A stretch of DNA of 64,000 bases from Candidatus Gastranaerophilales bacterium (GCA_944323935.1 CALUUJ010000001.1:124001-188000), one strand, 5' to 3'. Positions 24,858 through 34,505 are shown, numbered from the stretch's first letter. Program-made: numbers and translations. Notes: a model not told the origin generated them from the letters alone.

Positions 24858-25512
24858 AGTATTAATAAAAGAAATTTTTGACTCTATTCAAGGTGAAGGA
24901 CCATACATTGGAGTAAATCAATTATTTATCAGATTCTCTTCTTGTAATTTGAATTGTGCATATTGTGATACTGACTTTAAAACAGATTTAAAAGAATATA
25001 CTGTAAAAGACCTTATTTGTGAAATTAACAAATATGAAAATATTCACTCTGTAAGTCTTACAGGGGGAGAACCTTTAATTGAAAAAGATTTTCTTTCTGA
25101 ATTACTAAAAAAAGTGAATAAAAAAATATATTTGGAAACTAATGGAACTTTATATGAAAATCTTGAAAAAGTAATTGATTATATAGATATTGTTTCAATG
25201 GATATAAAATTGCCCTCGACCACAAACATGAAACCCCAATGGGATAGTCATGCAAAGTTTATAGAAATAGCAAAAGAAAAGGAACTATTTTTTAAAGTAG
25301 TTTTTGACACGAATATGACCGAAGATGAAATTAATAAAACTGTTAGTCTGGCAAAAAAATATAATATACTTATTGTTTTACAGCCTAAAATGGATGGTGA
25401 ATATTTAAATCTAACTTCTGAATTTATAAGTGATACATATTACAGATTTTTAAATAAATATCAAAATGTAAGACTTATTCCACAAGTTCATAAATTTTTG
25501 AATGTAAGATAA
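24847..25512 (+). CDS. queE: 7-carboxy-7-deazaguanine synthase
   Basis: A 221-residue radical SAM protein. The cluster motif is C33-x3-C37-x2-C40 (CNLNCAYC), preceded by FDSIQGEGPYIGVNQLFIRFSSC, which is typical for QueE. VSLTGGEPLIEKDF is the SAM-binding GGE region. The enzyme makes CDG on the way to queuosine. Its substrate derives from GTP through a GTP cyclohydrolase I step; a folE2 gene is at 45278. queC and queD are not in the window. The ATG lies inside the end of the dnaJ-like gene, so the two are coupled. Confidence 0.88.
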   Translation: MQNKVLIKEIFDSIQGEGPYIGVNQLFIRFSSCNLNCAYCDTDFKTDLKEYTVKDLICEINKYENIHSVSLTGGEPLIEKDFLSELLKKVNKKIYLETNGTLYENLEKVIDYIDIVSMDIKLPSTTNMKPQWDSHAKFIEIAKEKELFFKVVFDTNMTEDEINKTVSLAKKYNILIVLQPKMDGEYLNLTSEFISDTYYRFLNKYQNVRLIPQVHKFLNVR

Positions 25513-25581
25513 TTTTATAGATTTAACAAATTACAATCTCTTTGCTATTATGTTTATATTGTTAGTAATTTGGAGATTTTT

Positions 25582-27246
25582 ATGAGAAGTGATGAAATAA
25601 AGCAAGGATTGCAACGTACTCCGCACAGGTCACTGTTGTATGCGACAGGTGTTAGTGAAAAACAAATGAATAAGAAATTCATTGGTATAGCAAGCAGTTT
25701 TACTGATTTAGTTCCGGGACATTGCGGAATGAGAGAAATTGAACGTCAAATAGAAAAAGGTATTCATACAGGTGGCGGTCAAGCATTTATTTTTGGTGTT
25801 CCTGCTATTTGTGACGGTATTGCAATGGGACATAGCGGAATGAATTATTCTCTTCCGTCTCGTGATTTGATTGCAGATTGTGTTGAATCTGTTGCAATTG
25901 CTCATAAGTTAGATGGGCTTGTTTTATTAACTAACTGCGATAAAATTACTCCCGGTATGATTATGGCTGCAGCAAGACTTGATATTCCTTGTATTGTTGT
26001 TACAGTAGGTCCAATGTCTGACGGTAAATGTCATAATAATACACTTACGATGATTAAAGGTACATTTGAAGCAATAGGTAAGTTCTCAAATGGTGAAATA
26101 GATGAGAAAATGCTTAAGGAAATGGAAATAACATCTTGTCCTACGGCTGGTGCTTGCCAAGGCTTATATACTGCAAATACAATGGCTTGTTTAACAGAAG
26201 TTATGGGTATGAGTTTGCCCGGTTGTGCCACTTCTGCAGCAGTTAGTGCAAAAACTAAGCGTATTGCTTTTGACTCGGGTGTTATTATTAATGAATTAAT
26301 TGAAAAAGATATTCGTCCTTCTTCAATAATTACAAAAGATTCAATTAGAAATGCAATAATTGTAGATTTGGCATTAGGCGGTTCAACAAATTCTATTCTA
26401 CACTTGCTTGCAATTGCTAATGAAGCAGGGGTTGATGTTACATTAAAAGATTTTGAAGAATTAAGCTTTAAAGTTCCTCAAATTATTAAGCTGGATCCAT
26501 CAGCGGCAAAAACAATGACTGACTTAGATAATGCAGGCGGTATTCCTGCCGTATTAAAAACCATATATGGCAATGTAAAAGAAATGACAGATACAACAGG
26601 TGTTTCAGGTCTTAAATTATCCCAAATCGCATCTGCTGATATTTGGTGTGATAATGAAGTAATAAGACCAATTTCTGATCCTGTTACTTCAAATCCTGGG
26701 CTTGCTGTTTTACATGGTAATTTGGCTCCAAATGGTGCAGTGGTAAAAATTTCAGGTGTTGAAAAAGAAGCTTTAGTATTTACAGGTAAAGCTAAAACTT
26801 TTAATAGCGAAGAAGATGCTATGCAAGCAATTATGGATGATAAAATTGCAAAAGGTGATGTTGTTGTTATTAGATATGAAGGTCCAAAAGGCGGGCCCGG
26901 CATGAGAGAAATGTTATCACCAACCTCTGCTATTGTTGGTAAAGGACTTGGGAAATATGTTGCTCTTATAACTGACGGCAGATTCTCCGGCGGTACAAGA
27001 GGACTTTGTATCGGGCATATATCTCCTGAAGCTCCGGCTGGCGGTATTATTGGCTTAATAGAAAATGGTGATGAAATTCATATTGATATTCCAAACAGAG
27101 AATTAACATTGAATGTTTCTGATTCTGTTCTTGAAGAAAGAAGAAAAAACTTTAAACCGATTCCTACCAAGGTTAAAAAAGGATATTTGAAAAGATATTC
27201 AACCGTTGTTTCTTCTTCAGATAAAGGAGCTGTTACAAGTATTTAG
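25582..27246 (+). CDS. ilvD: dihydroxy-acid dehydratase
   Basis: A 554-residue Fe-S dehydratase, third step of isoleucine/valine synthesis. The ATG at 25582 has GGAG upstream and is preferred over a TTG four codons earlier. Motifs: [15 protein letters not shown] and [16 protein letters not shown] hold cluster cysteines, and [10 protein letters not shown] and [20 protein letters not shown] are the C-terminal signatures. It is separate from ilvB/N/C, 12 kb away. A terminator follows. Confidence 0.97.
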   Translation: MRSDEIKQGLQRTPHRSLLYATGVSEKQMNKKFIGIASSFTDLVPGHCGMREIERQIEKGIHTGGGQAFIFGVPAICDGIAMGHSGMNYSLPSRDLIADCVESVAIAHKLDGLVLLTNCDKITPGMIMAAARLDIPCIVVTVGPMSDGKCHNNTLTMIKGTFEAIGKFSNGEIDEKMLKEMEITSCPTAGACQGLYTANTMACLTEVMGMSLPGCATSAAVSAKTKRIAFDSGVIINELIEKDIRPSSIITKDSIRNAIIVDLALGGSTNSILHLLAIANEAGVDVTLKDFEELSFKVPQIIKLDPSAAKTMTDLDNAGGIPAVLKTIYGNVKEMTDTTGVSGLKLSQIASADIWCDNEVIRPISDPVTSNPGLAVLHGNLAPNGAVVKISGVEKEALVFTGKAKTFNSEEDAMQAIMDDKIAKGDVVVIRYEGPKGGPGMREMLSPTSAIVGKGLGKYVALITDGRFSGGTRGLCIGHISPEAPAGGIIGLIENGDEIHIDIPNRELTLNVSDSVLEERRKNFKPIPTKVKKGYLKRYSTVVSSSDKGAVTSI

Positions 27247-27265
27247 AGAATATTCTTTATATAAG

Positions 27266-27302
27266 AAAAAGGAGGTTCTATGAAAAATAGCGCCTCCTTT
27301 TT
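27266..27302 (+). terminator. terminator after ilvD
   Basis: AAAAAGGAGG (27266-27275) pairs with CCTCCTTTTT (27293-27302) around a 17-base loop, ending in a T run. The stem and loop also contain GGAGG and an ATG with a short in-frame run, noted separately. Confidence 0.8.
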
Positions 27303-27346
27303 ATAAATTTGAATATTACAATTGTTTTTTACAATTTTATATGGGT

Positions 27347-27374
27347 TTTACATAGTTATCATATTTGTTATAAT
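27347..27374 (+). promoter_or_regulatory. promoter of the CooC-like/folD unit
   Basis: TTTACA (27347-27352), 16 bases, TATAAT (27369-27374), about 30 bases upstream of the ATG at 27405. The best sigma-70-like match I found in the window. Confidence 0.7.
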
Positions 27375-27404
27375 ATGATTATAAATAGGATTTTGGAGAT
27401 TTTA

Positions 27405-28163
27405 ATGACTGTATCAATAGCTATTACTGGAAAGAGTGGAAGCGGTAAAACGACTGTAGTGAAAGCATTATGGCAGGTTCTCCGTCAAAAACATCCCGAT
27501 AAAACGATTTTGCTGTTTGATAATGATTTAACTGCAGAACTTGGTCATAGCTTTGGTAAAGATATAAGACAAACTATATATGGTATAAGAAGCGGGAAAC
27601 ATGAATATAAAACAGGTATTCCGGATAATATGACAAAACAGGAGTATATAGAATGGGCACTCGAAGATATTTTAGAACCTTTGGATGATAATACTGATAT
27701 TATAGTGTCATGGTTAATTGGCTCAAAAGATTGCAGATGTCCCATAACAAAGCAAATTAATGACGCTTTAGTTAAATTAATTTCCCGTTATGATTATGTT
27801 ATTTTTGATTGTGAATTTGATTTGAAATATTTGCATCAACTTGTTGATATTCCTATTAATGTTACGTTAGTAATTGCAAGACCAAATGAAGCTTCTATTC
27901 ATTTGGCAAAAAGAATTGAAGAATATAGTGCTAAATATGCGGCAGGTGAACAACTTGGCGTAATTTTAAATAAAGTAAATAAACAAGAAATAGAACCATT
28001 GCTTCAATTACTTCAAAAGTATGATTTGACTACATTAGGTACAATTCCTAAAGATGATACATTAAAGGAGAACAGAGTTTCAAAAGAGTCAATAATTGTT
28101 GAAAACGCAATGGATGAGCTATATTACAGGCTAAATATCCCGCAAAGTGAGGAAATTCAATGA
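27405..28163 (+). CDS. CooC-like P-loop ATPase
   Basis: A 252-residue protein; the ATG at 27405 has GGAG upstream (an extended frame to 27309 would include promoter sequence). A Walker A loop, GKSGSGKTT, lies at residues 8-16. It continues as a MinD/ParA-class fold: ILLFDNDLTAELG, YDYVIFDCEFDLKYLHQL and a late TTLGTIPKDD. The D-x-E-x2-L-x2-L pattern resembles CooC, the ATPase that helps insert nickel into CO dehydrogenase. The deviant-Walker second Lys (GKGGxGK) is present in shape: GKSGSGK. No CODH gene is visible. It overlaps folD by four bases. Family likely; substrate unknown. Confidence 0.65.
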   Translation: MTVSIAITGKSGSGKTTVVKALWQVLRQKHPDKTILLFDNDLTAELGHSFGKDIRQTIYGIRSGKHEYKTGIPDNMTKQEYIEWALEDILEPLDDNTDIIVSWLIGSKDCRCPITKQINDALVKLISRYDYVIFDCEFDLKYLHQLVDIPINVTLVIARPNEASIHLAKRIEEYSAKYAAGEQLGVILNKVNKQEIEPLLQLLQKYDLTTLGTIPKDDTLKENRVSKESIIVENAMDELYYRLNIPQSEEIQ

Positions 28164-29008
28164 CAGTTATTCTAGATGGGAAATCGCTTGCAAATAAAAT
28201 TATAGAAAACATAAAACAGAATACTGAAAATTTATCAAAAAAACCAAAACTTGCAGTAATTTTAGTCGGTGATAATACTGCCAGCCAAATTTATGTTAAA
28301 AATAAACAAAAAAAAGCCGAATATGTCGGGTTTGATTCAATTGTTATTCCTCTTCCTTCTGATGCAACAGAAGAAAATATATTAGAACATATTTATATTT
28401 TAAATGAAGATGAAAATATTAATGCAATATTAGTGCAACTTCCGCTTCCAAAAGGTATAAATCAAAAGAAAATACTAGAAGCTATTGACCCAATTAAAGA
28501 CGTTGATGGTTTTACATCATATAACTTTGGCAGATTAGCATTGGGATATATGCCATATGCATTTCCTTGTACACCCAAAGGAATTGTTAAACTTTTAGAT
28601 GCGTATAATATAAAGATAGAAGGTAAAAATGTAATTGTAATAGGACGTTCAAATATTGTAGGAAAACCTTTATCCCTTATATTTCAACAAAGAAATGCCA
28701 CTGTTACAATGGCAAACAGCTATACAAAAAATCTTAAAGAAATTACAAAAAATGCTGATATAATTGTGTCTGCTGTCGGTAAGCCTAATTTTATTGATGG
28801 TTCATTTATAAAACAAGGTGCAGTGGTTATTGATGTCGGTATTAATAGAACTGAAGCAGGCATTTTGGGCGATGTTGATTTCCCTTCTGTATATGAAAAA
28901 GCAGCCTTTATTACTCCTGTTCCCGGAGGTGTTGGACCAATGACTATTGCAGAGCTTTTGGAAAATACATATGAATTATATAAAATTCAAAGAAGTCTGA
29001 TTTTATAA
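28160..29008 (+). CDS. folD: methylenetetrahydrofolate dehydrogenase/cyclohydrolase
   Basis: A 282-residue bifunctional enzyme making 10-formyl-tetrahydrofolate from methylene-tetrahydrofolate. SQIYVKNKQKKAEYVGF holds the catalytic Lys, LVQLPLPKGI and PIKDVDGF are family signatures, and IGRSNIVGKPL and PVPGGVGPMTIA form the nucleotide site. Its product feeds Fmt. It is translationally coupled to the upstream CooC-like ATPase (ATGA). Confidence 0.97.
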   Translation: MTVILDGKSLANKIIENIKQNTENLSKKPKLAVILVGDNTASQIYVKNKQKKAEYVGFDSIVIPLPSDATEENILEHIYILNEDENINAILVQLPLPKGINQKKILEAIDPIKDVDGFTSYNFGRLALGYMPYAFPCTPKGIVKLLDAYNIKIEGKNVIVIGRSNIVGKPLSLIFQQRNATVTMANSYTKNLKEITKNADIIVSAVGKPNFIDGSFIKQGAVVIDVGINRTEAGILGDVDFPSVYEKAAFITPVPGGVGPMTIAELLENTYELYKIQRSLIL

Positions 29009-29030
29009 AATCTTAATATAACTTAATGAA

Positions 29031-29054
29031 TATCCAAGGTATATACATTGGATA
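29031..29054. repeat. inverted repeat after folD
   Basis: TATCCAA (29031-29037) and TTGGATA (29048-29054) pair around ten bases. No T run follows at once, so it may be a weak terminator for folD or an operator for the next gene. Confidence 0.35.
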
Positions 29055-29118
29055 AACTCTTGTATCGTGCCGTTTTTCACTATTTTGTTTTTTTTTATAA
29101 AAAATTAATTTTGATTTT

Positions 29119-29481
29119 TTGGAAAAAACATGTTTAAAAAGTTGTATATACAGGCATATAGATAATAGTTATGCGAGATGTTCTCTTTGCAAAATAGTCA
29201 GGAATGGTATGATTTTAGAGTACAAAGTTAATGATTCATATGTTCAAGCTGCGTGGTTAAAGACCCTTTACGATTTAGTTGAAGAGCTTAATTGTAAATG
29301 TCAAACATATATTGATGAATCGTATAACAGAAGTAATAAAAAATTCGATAGAATGCGAACGATAAAGATTTATGGCTCTGATACAATGTTAAGTTGGTTC
29401 AAATTAAGAATGGAAAGATATTCTCATTTTATATTCAATTTTAATGAACAACCGGACATAAAGAGCGGTTTTGTAGAATAG
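29119..29481 (+). CDS. small protein with a CxxxC...CxxC putative zinc site
   Basis: An open frame of 120 codons; the start is uncertain. TTG at 29119 is the only in-frame start that keeps all four cysteines, but it lacks a clear ribosome site; an ATG at residue 31 would lose them. Cysteines at about 5, 9, 21 and 24 (CLKSC, then CSLC) look like a treble-clef or zinc-ribbon site. The rest is mixed alpha/beta with many aromatic and basic residues (RTIKIYGSDTMLSWFKLRMER). I do not recognise the family. It is followed by a terminator, which supports expression. Confidence 0.55.
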   Translation: MEKTCLKSCIYRHIDNSYARCSLCKIVRNGMILEYKVNDSYVQAAWLKTLYDLVEELNCKCQTYIDESYNRSNKKFDRMRTIKIYGSDTMLSWFKLRMERYSHFIFNFNEQPDIKSGFVE

Positions 29482-29510
29482 TTGAGAGTAAAATGATCAT
29501 TTTAGTTTTT

Positions 29511-29539
29511 AAATTACCGAGTATTATTCGGTAATTTTT
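29511..29539 (+). terminator. terminator after the small zinc-site protein
   Basis: AAATTACCGA (29511-29520) pairs with TCGGTAATTT (29528-29537) around a 7-base loop, followed by T residues. It can also serve the minus-strand gene that ends at 29538. Confidence 0.8.
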
Positions 29540-29786
29540 ATTTATTTTCTTTAATTGCTTCAAACGCTATTATATGATCGTCACAAATGCATAGAGAATC
29601 TCTATGTTCTGCTTCCCTGCATCCGTCAGTAAATACCATGTTTACATTTTCAAGACAGACAATATCTTCATCATCATATTCTTCAACAAGACAGCCTGTT
29701 GCACAAAATCTTATAGTGCATATTCTTACAGTTTTAGTACATTTGTTTTTTAAAGCGTTAAGTAATGATTTTTTTTTGTTACGCAT
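29538..29786 (-). CDS. small cysteine-rich protein, unknown
   Basis: An 82-residue protein starting at an ATG with GGGGG upstream. The N-terminus is very basic (MRNKKKSLLNALKNK), the rest acidic. Eight cysteines are spread as C-x6-C-x4-C-x3-C, then three more with the last two as CIC, which suggests metal or cluster binding. No family recognised. It converges on the terminator at 29511-29539, facing the small zinc-site protein. Confidence 0.6.
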   Translation of the reverse strand: MRNKKKSLLNALKNKCTKTVRICTIRFCATGCLVEEYDDEDIVCLENVNMVFTDGCREAEHRDSLCICDDHIIAFEAIKENK

Positions 29787-29846
29787 ATTTTTCCCCCGAA
29801 AAAAATATATCGAATTATGATAAAAAAAACATTGTAGAATTGGGCT

Positions 29847-29872
29847 AAAGATATTTGGCGATGAATATCTTT
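29847..29872. promoter_or_regulatory. inverted repeat upstream of HdeD-like gene
   Basis: AAAGATATT (29847-29855) and AATATCTTT (29864-29872) form perfect 9-bp arms around TGGCGATG, about 40 bases before the HdeD-like ATG. It may be an operator or a leader hairpin. Confidence 0.45.
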
Positions 29873-29910
29873 TAAAAATTTCCCATAATATTTAAAAATG
29901 GAGGTTATAT

Positions 29911-30459
29911 ATGTTAAATGTTATAAAACGAACCGGTGATATTCTTCTTTCAGAAGGAATCTTTTTAATTATTATTGGTGCTATTATGCTATATTTATCT
30001 CAGTCAACAACAATAATATTAGCTTTTCTTTTAAGTATAGGTTTATCTTTTATCGGGATATATAGAATTATAAATTCAATTATTGCAAGAAAGGAAATAG
30101 CTTCTCCTTTTCTATCAATAATGTCAGGGCTTTTACTCTTAGTTATAGGTTTATATTTGGTTTTTCATCCGCTATTTAATACAATGGTTTTGACGGTTGC
30201 TGCTGCATTATATTTCTTACTGGAAAGCATAAGTTCATTTTCAACAGCAGTAACTGTAAAAGGATTTAAACAAATATTTTGGGTTGCTTTATTTACAGGT
30301 GTTGTTCAATTATTACTTTCAATAGTAATATTAATCGGACTGCCTTATAGTGCATTATGGTTTGTCGGAATGCTGGTAGGTATTAATTTCATTTTTGCGG
30401 GAATAAAAAATATTTCAGATTATTCATATCTTAAACAGTTATTGTCAAAAGCCTGCTAA
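29911..30459 (+). CDS. HdeD/DUF308-family membrane protein
   Basis: A 182-residue protein with six hydrophobic helices in three hairpins, the arrangement of the HdeD/DUF308 family. [47 protein letters not shown] and [17 protein letters not shown] show the repeated G-rich helix ends. In E. coli HdeD is an acid-resistance membrane protein, but the biochemical role is unknown. GGAGG precedes the ATG. It converges on rmlA with a four-base overlap. Confidence 0.85.
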   Translation: MLNVIKRTGDILLSEGIFLIIIGAIMLYLSQSTTIILAFLLSIGLSFIGIYRIINSIIARKEIASPFLSIMSGLLLLVIGLYLVFHPLFNTMVLTVAAALYFLLESISSFSTAVTVKGFKQIFWVALFTGVVQLLLSIVILIGLPYSALWFVGMLVGINFIFAGIKNISDYSYLKQLLSKAC

Positions 30460-31325
30460 TTAATATTCTTAATATATTGATAGTATGGATTATTCGGATA
30501 TTTATCAGCAATTGCATGTAATTGTTTTTTTGAAATAAAACCCATTCTGAATGCCACTTCTTCAAGACAAGCAATTTTAATACCTTGGTTATCTTCTATG
30601 GTTCTTATAAATTGTGAAGCTTGAAGAAGGGATTCGTGGGTGCCTGTATCAAGCCAAGCAAATCCACGACCAAGAATTTCAACATGAACTTTTTCTTTTT
30701 CAAGATATGTATTATTTAAATCTGTTATTTCAAGTTCATTTCTTTTTGATGGCTTTTGATTTTTGACATATTCAACTACATGATTATTGTAAAAATATAA
30801 TCCTGTAACAGCATATTTTGATTTTGGATTTTGTGGTTTTTCTTTAATAGAAATTACTTTTTTATTTTTATCAAATTCAACAACCCCAAAACGTTGAGGA
30901 TCTTTTACTTCATAAGCAAATAAAGTAGCCCCTACTTCATTTTCAGTTCTTTTTACAGCATCTTTCAACATTTTTGAAAAAGAAGGTCCATAAAAGATAT
31001 TATCTCCAAGAATTAAGGCAACAGAATCATTTCCAATAAACTCTTTACCTAAAATAAATGCTTGAGCTAAACCGTCAGGACTTGGTTGTTCTTTGTATGA
31101 AAACTGAACTCCTATTTTGCTGCCATCACCTAATAATTTTTTAAAGTCGGGTAAATCTTTTGGAGTAGAAATAATCAAAATTTCTTTTATTCCTGCAAGC
31201 ATTAATACGGAAATAGGGTGATAAATCATTGGTTTATCATATACGGGCAATAATTGCTTCGAAATTGCTATTGTTGATGGATATAGACGAGTACCGGCTC
31301 CACCGGCCAAAACTATACCTTTCAT
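30456..31325 (-). CDS. rmlA: glucose-1-phosphate thymidylyltransferase
   Basis: A 289-residue enzyme making dTDP-glucose, the first step to dTDP-rhamnose. The start [18 protein letters not shown] at 31325 overlaps the rmlD stop (ATGA); an extended frame upstream lies inside rml[38 protein letters not shown] and [15 protein letters not shown] are characteristic. Last gene of rmlC-B-D-A. Confidence 0.96.
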   Translation of the reverse strand: MKGIVLAGGAGTRLYPSTIAISKQLLPVYDKPMIYHPISVLMLAGIKEILIISTPKDLPDFKKLLGDGSKIGVQFSYKEQPSPDGLAQAFILGKEFIGNDSVALILGDNIFYGPSFSKMLKDAVKRTENEVGATLFAYEVKDPQRFGVVEFDKNKKVISIKEKPQNPKSKYAVTGLYFYNNHVVEYVKNQKPSKRNELEITDLNNTYLEKEKVHVEILGRGFAWLDTGTHESLLQASQFIRTIEDNQGIKIACLEEVAFRMGFISKKQLHAIADKYPNNPYYQYIKNIN

Positions 31326-32143
31326 TCGCACCTCAATTCTAAATATTCTTTCAATGCGGTTTCCCATTTTCTGCATATTTTGTTGTTTTCCATAATGCTG
31401 TTTTTCGGACGTTTTGCTTTTCTTGGAAATTCATCAGTTGTGCAAGGTTTCAAATTTACATTATATTTGCATAGTTCAAATATCTTTTTGGCAAAGCCAT
31501 ACCAGCTTGTATGTCCGCTTCCGCATATTTGATATATCCCAAACGGCATTTTCTCGTTTATAAGTTTTACGATTCCGTTTGAAAGTTCTACAGTCCAAGT
31601 AGGGCAGCCTATTTGATCATCAACAACTTTTAATTCATCTTTATCTTTTAAACTAATCATTGTTTCAACAAAATTCTTTCCGTGATGCCCGTATAACCAA
31701 CTTGTTCTTGCAATATAGTATTTCTCGCATTTTTGTACAGCTTTTTCACCTTCAAGTTTTGATTTTCCATATACATTTATGGGGTTCGTTTTATCATTTG
31801 GTAAATATTTATCTTTTTTTGTTCCGTCAAAAACGTAATCTGTTGATATGTATATCAATGTTATTCCCAGTTTATTGCAAATATCTGCAATAATTTTTGT
31901 TCCTTCAGCATTTATCTGGAAAGCAATCTCCGGTTCATCTTCTGCTTTATCAACATTTGTATATGCCGCACAATGTATAACATAATCAGGTTTGTTCAAT
32001 GATAGGATTTCTTCAACATTTTGAATATTGGTAATATCAAGATTATCTATATCAGTTTCTAAAACTTCAAAATTTTCATCTTCCAATATCGGACAAAGGT
32101 CTTGTCCCAACATCCCTTTTGCCCCTGTAACAAGAATCTTCAT
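31322..32143 (-). CDS. rmlD: dTDP-4-dehydrorhamnose reductase
   Basis: A 273-residue short-chain reductase making dTDP-L-rhamnose. [16 protein letters not shown] at 32143, with AGGAG upstream, is chosen over a start ten codons earlier. [14 protein letters not shown] and the catalytic [11 protein letters not shown] (Tyr-x3-Lys) are seen. Placed one base after the rmlB stop. Confidence 0.95.
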   Translation of the reverse strand: MKILVTGAKGMLGQDLCPILEDENFEVLETDIDNLDITNIQNVEEILSLNKPDYVIHCAAYTNVDKAEDEPEIAFQINAEGTKIIADICNKLGITLIYISTDYVFDGTKKDKYLPNDKTNPINVYGKSKLEGEKAVQKCEKYYIARTSWLYGHHGKNFVETMISLKDKDELKVVDDQIGCPTWTVELSNGIVKLINEKMPFGIYQICGSGHTSWYGFAKKIFELCKYNVNLKPCTTDEFPRKAKRPKNSIMENNKICRKWETALKEYLELRCE

Positions 32144-32144
32144 C

Positions 32145-33125
32145 TTATATAACTCCTGATTTCTTTTTTTCAATGCTCTTTATCCAGTCTTGATTATTCA
32201 AATACCAGTCGATTGTTATTTTAATGCCATCTTCAAAAGTTAAAGACGGTTCCCATCCAAGTTGTGATTGAATTTTATCATTACTTATAGCATATCGTCT
32301 GTCGTGGCCTAATCTGTCTTGAACATATTCAATAGAAGACTCATCTTTACCCATAGCATTTAATATTAATTTTGTAATTTCAATATTTGTTTTTTCATTA
32401 TGACCGCCAATATTATATATTTCACCAATGTTTCCTTTATGTAATACCATATCAATTGCACTGCAATGATCATATACATATAACCAATCACGTACATTTA
32501 AACCATCACCATATACAGGTACTTTTTGACCTTTTAATAGTCTGGATATGAAAAATGGAATCAATTTTTCAGGGTATTGGTATGGACCATAATTATTTGA
32601 ACAACGTGTGTTTAAAACAGGCATTTTATAAGTTTCATAGTATGCTCTAACCAATAAATCAGCACTGGCTTTGGAAGCAGAATATGGGCTGTTTGGAGCA
32701 AGGGGGGTTGTTTCGTAGAAATAACCGGTTTTTCCTAATGAACCATATACTTCATCTGTTGAAACTTGCAGATATCTCTCAATTTTAGAGTCTTTTGCAG
32801 CTTGTAATAAATTTAAAGTTCCTTTTACATTTGTTTCTATAAATATTTCAGGCCCTGTTATTGAACGGTCAACATGGCTTTCTGCTGCAAAATTGACAAC
32901 ACAATCAACTTGCTTCATTAAGTCGTAGACAAGCTCTTTGTCACAAATATTACCGTGAACAAATTTATAATTTGAATTGTCTTTTATGTCATCAAGATTT
33001 TCTATATTTCCGGCATAAGTTAAAGCATCAATATTTATAACCTTATAATCCTGATATTTTTTTAATATATATCTTATAAAGCAACTTCCGATAAAACCAG
33101 CACCACCCGTAACAAGTATATTCAT
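32145..33125 (-). CDS. rmlB: dTDP-glucose 4,6-dehydratase
   Basis: A 326-residue extended SDR enzyme. TGGAGFIGSCF binds NAD, STDEVYGSLG and SPYSASKASAD hold the catalytic Asp/Glu and Tyr-x3-Lys, and RDWLYVYDHCSAI is a family signature. It oxidises and dehydrates dTDP-glucose to the 4-keto-6-deoxy sugar. It sits one base after rmlC. Confidence 0.97.
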   Translation of the reverse strand: MNILVTGGAGFIGSCFIRYILKKYQDYKVINIDALTYAGNIENLDDIKDNSNYKFVHGNICDKELVYDLMKQVDCVVNFAAESHVDRSITGPEIFIETNVKGTLNLLQAAKDSKIERYLQVSTDEVYGSLGKTGYFYETTPLAPNSPYSASKASADLLVRAYYETYKMPVLNTRCSNNYGPYQYPEKLIPFFISRLLKGQKVPVYGDGLNVRDWLYVYDHCSAIDMVLHKGNIGEIYNIGGHNEKTNIEITKLILNAMGKDESSIEYVQDRLGHDRRYAISNDKIQSQLGWEPSLTFEDGIKITIDWYLNNQDWIKSIEKKKSGVI

Positions 33126-33126
33126 T

Positions 33127-33672
33127 TTAATCCTCTATTTCTTTCAATTTCGGTTGAACTCTATCTTTTTCGCTTAATATAGGCTCGAAATCTATACCCC
33201 AATCTATTCCAATATCAGGATCACACCATAAAATGCCCCTATCGTGTTCTTTTGAGTATTCATTCGAAGCTTTATAGAGAATCTCTGCAATATCACTTAG
33301 AACAACAAAACCATGTGCAAAACCATCAGGAATATATAACATATGCTTATTCTCTTCAGATAATTTTTCTCCGATCCATTTACCAAAAGTCGGTGAATTC
33401 TTTCTGATATCAACGGCAACGTCAAAAATTTCCCCTTTTATACAGCGTACTATTTTTGCTTGACCTTTTGGTGATGCTTGATAATGTAGACCTCTTAAAA
33501 CACCTTTTGTTGAGCGTGAATGGTTATCCTGATTAAAATCAATATTTATTCCGTTATTGATAAAATCTGATTTTTTATAACTTTCAAGAAAAAAACCTCT
33601 TTCATCATCAAAAACTTTTGGGATTATAAGTTGAACATCCTCAATATCTAATTTCTTGAATTCAAACGGCAT
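33127..33672 (-). CDS. rmlC: dTDP-4-dehydrorhamnose 3,5-epimerase
   Basis: A 181-residue cupin epimerase. RGFFLESYKKSDF, RGLHYQ with the catalytic His, and YIPDGFAHGFVVLS define it. It is the first gene of the rhamnose operon; on the minus strand TATAAT (33699-33704) lies about 27 bases upstream of its ATG and AGGGAGAG serves as ribosome site. Confidence 0.96.
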   Translation of the reverse strand: MPFEFKKLDIEDVQLIIPKVFDDERGFFLESYKKSDFINNGINIDFNQDNHSRSTKGVLRGLHYQASPKGQAKIVRCIKGEIFDVAVDIRKNSPTFGKWIGEKLSEENKHMLYIPDGFAHGFVVLSDIAEILYKASNEYSKEHDRGILWCDPDIGIDWGIDFEPILSEKDRVQPKLKEIED

Positions 33673-33698
33673 AAATATGAACTCTCCCTTTTTGTATC

Positions 33699-33704
33699 AT
33701 TATA
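33699..33704 (-). promoter_or_regulatory. candidate -10 box of the rml operon
   Basis: TATAAT on the minus strand upstream of rmlC. I see no good -35 box at the right spacing, so an upstream activator or a start further up is possible. Confidence 0.4.
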
Positions 33705-33731
33705 TCAGAAATCTAATGGGAAAGGTATTTA

Positions 33732-34505
33732 TTATTGAATTTCTAAAAGAAGATTGGTGAATTCTATATCGTCATAGTCAATAGCGGTTGTTTTATAAAG
33801 ATTTCTTCCTGTTTTTATTGTTACATTATTATTTTGATTTTCTTTTATTAATCCTTTCGGAATATTAATTTTTTGATTATCTCCGTTTATTTTAATCTCT
33901 GATATTTTATTTCCGTTGAAATATAATTCAGGTGGACTTGAGTATGCCGTTAATACTCTTGATTGACCTATTCTTTGAGCTTCAATTGTATCAATTCCTA
34001 TTATGGAACCTATAATAAGTTTTAATTGTTCATTAGGTTTTAAAGATTTTATTTTAAAATCTTTTGTGTAGAAAGAACCTTTTGAATTTGCACTAAAGTC
34101 GTAGGCATTTGCACTTCTTTCAGAGAAAGAATCATCCCCAATATGAATCATATTGGTTTCTACAATTATGTCTTTAGGCGTTGTTTTTTCTATTCCTATA
34201 CTAATAGGATTTTTAGGTTGAGAATTTATAGTCATTGAGAATGGCTTGTATCCTGATTTTTCTAAAGACATTATAGTTGGTGAGTTTATTTTTGTTTCAA
34301 GTTTAAATGTTCCGTCTTCTTTAGTTTTTGTTACATAGTTCTTTGACGGTATTTTAACTACTACTCCTTCGATGGGAGTGTTGCTGTTAGAATCATATAC
34401 TTGATTTACATCTTTTCTGAGTTCTTTTTTTATTTCACCTGTAATTGTTTTTGCAAAAGAAGGAAGTCCTAATATTAAAAATATAATTACAAATACTTTT
34501 TTCAT
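33732..34505 (-). CDS. exported protein with a carboxypeptidase-regulatory-like domain
   Basis: A 257-residue protein. The ATG at 34505 is preferred over a TTG three codons upstream. Residues about 1-18 are a signal peptide (FIILFLILGLPSFA-like, cleavage after SFA). Residues about 35-100 read TPIEGVVVKIPSKNYVTKTKEDGTFKLETK and ...MSLEKSGYKPFSM, the beta-sandwich of carboxypeptidase-regulatory or Cna-B-like domains. The remaining 150 residues are strand-rich without a known motif. Such domains occur in surface or secretion-linked proteins. It lies 59 bases before rmlC on the same strand, so it may share the rhamnose operon. Confidence 0.7.
   Translation of the reverse strand: MKKVFVIIFLILGLPSFAKTITGEIKKELRKDVNQVYDSNSNTPIEGVVVKIPSKNYVTKTKEDGTFKLETKINSPTIMSLEKSGYKPFSMTINSQPKNPISIGIEKTTPKDIIVETNMIHIGDDSFSERSANAYDFSANSKGSFYTKDFKIKSLKPNEQLKLIIGSIIGIDTIEAQRIGQSRVLTAYSSPPELYFNGNKISEIKINGDNQKINIPKGLIKENQNNNVTIKTGRNLYKTTAIDYDDIEFTNLLLEIQ

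Noticed and set aside
27309..27404. N-terminal extension of the CooC-like protein
   Set aside because: The stretch contains the promoter TTTACA-16-TATAAT, and the ATG at 27405 has its own GGAG.
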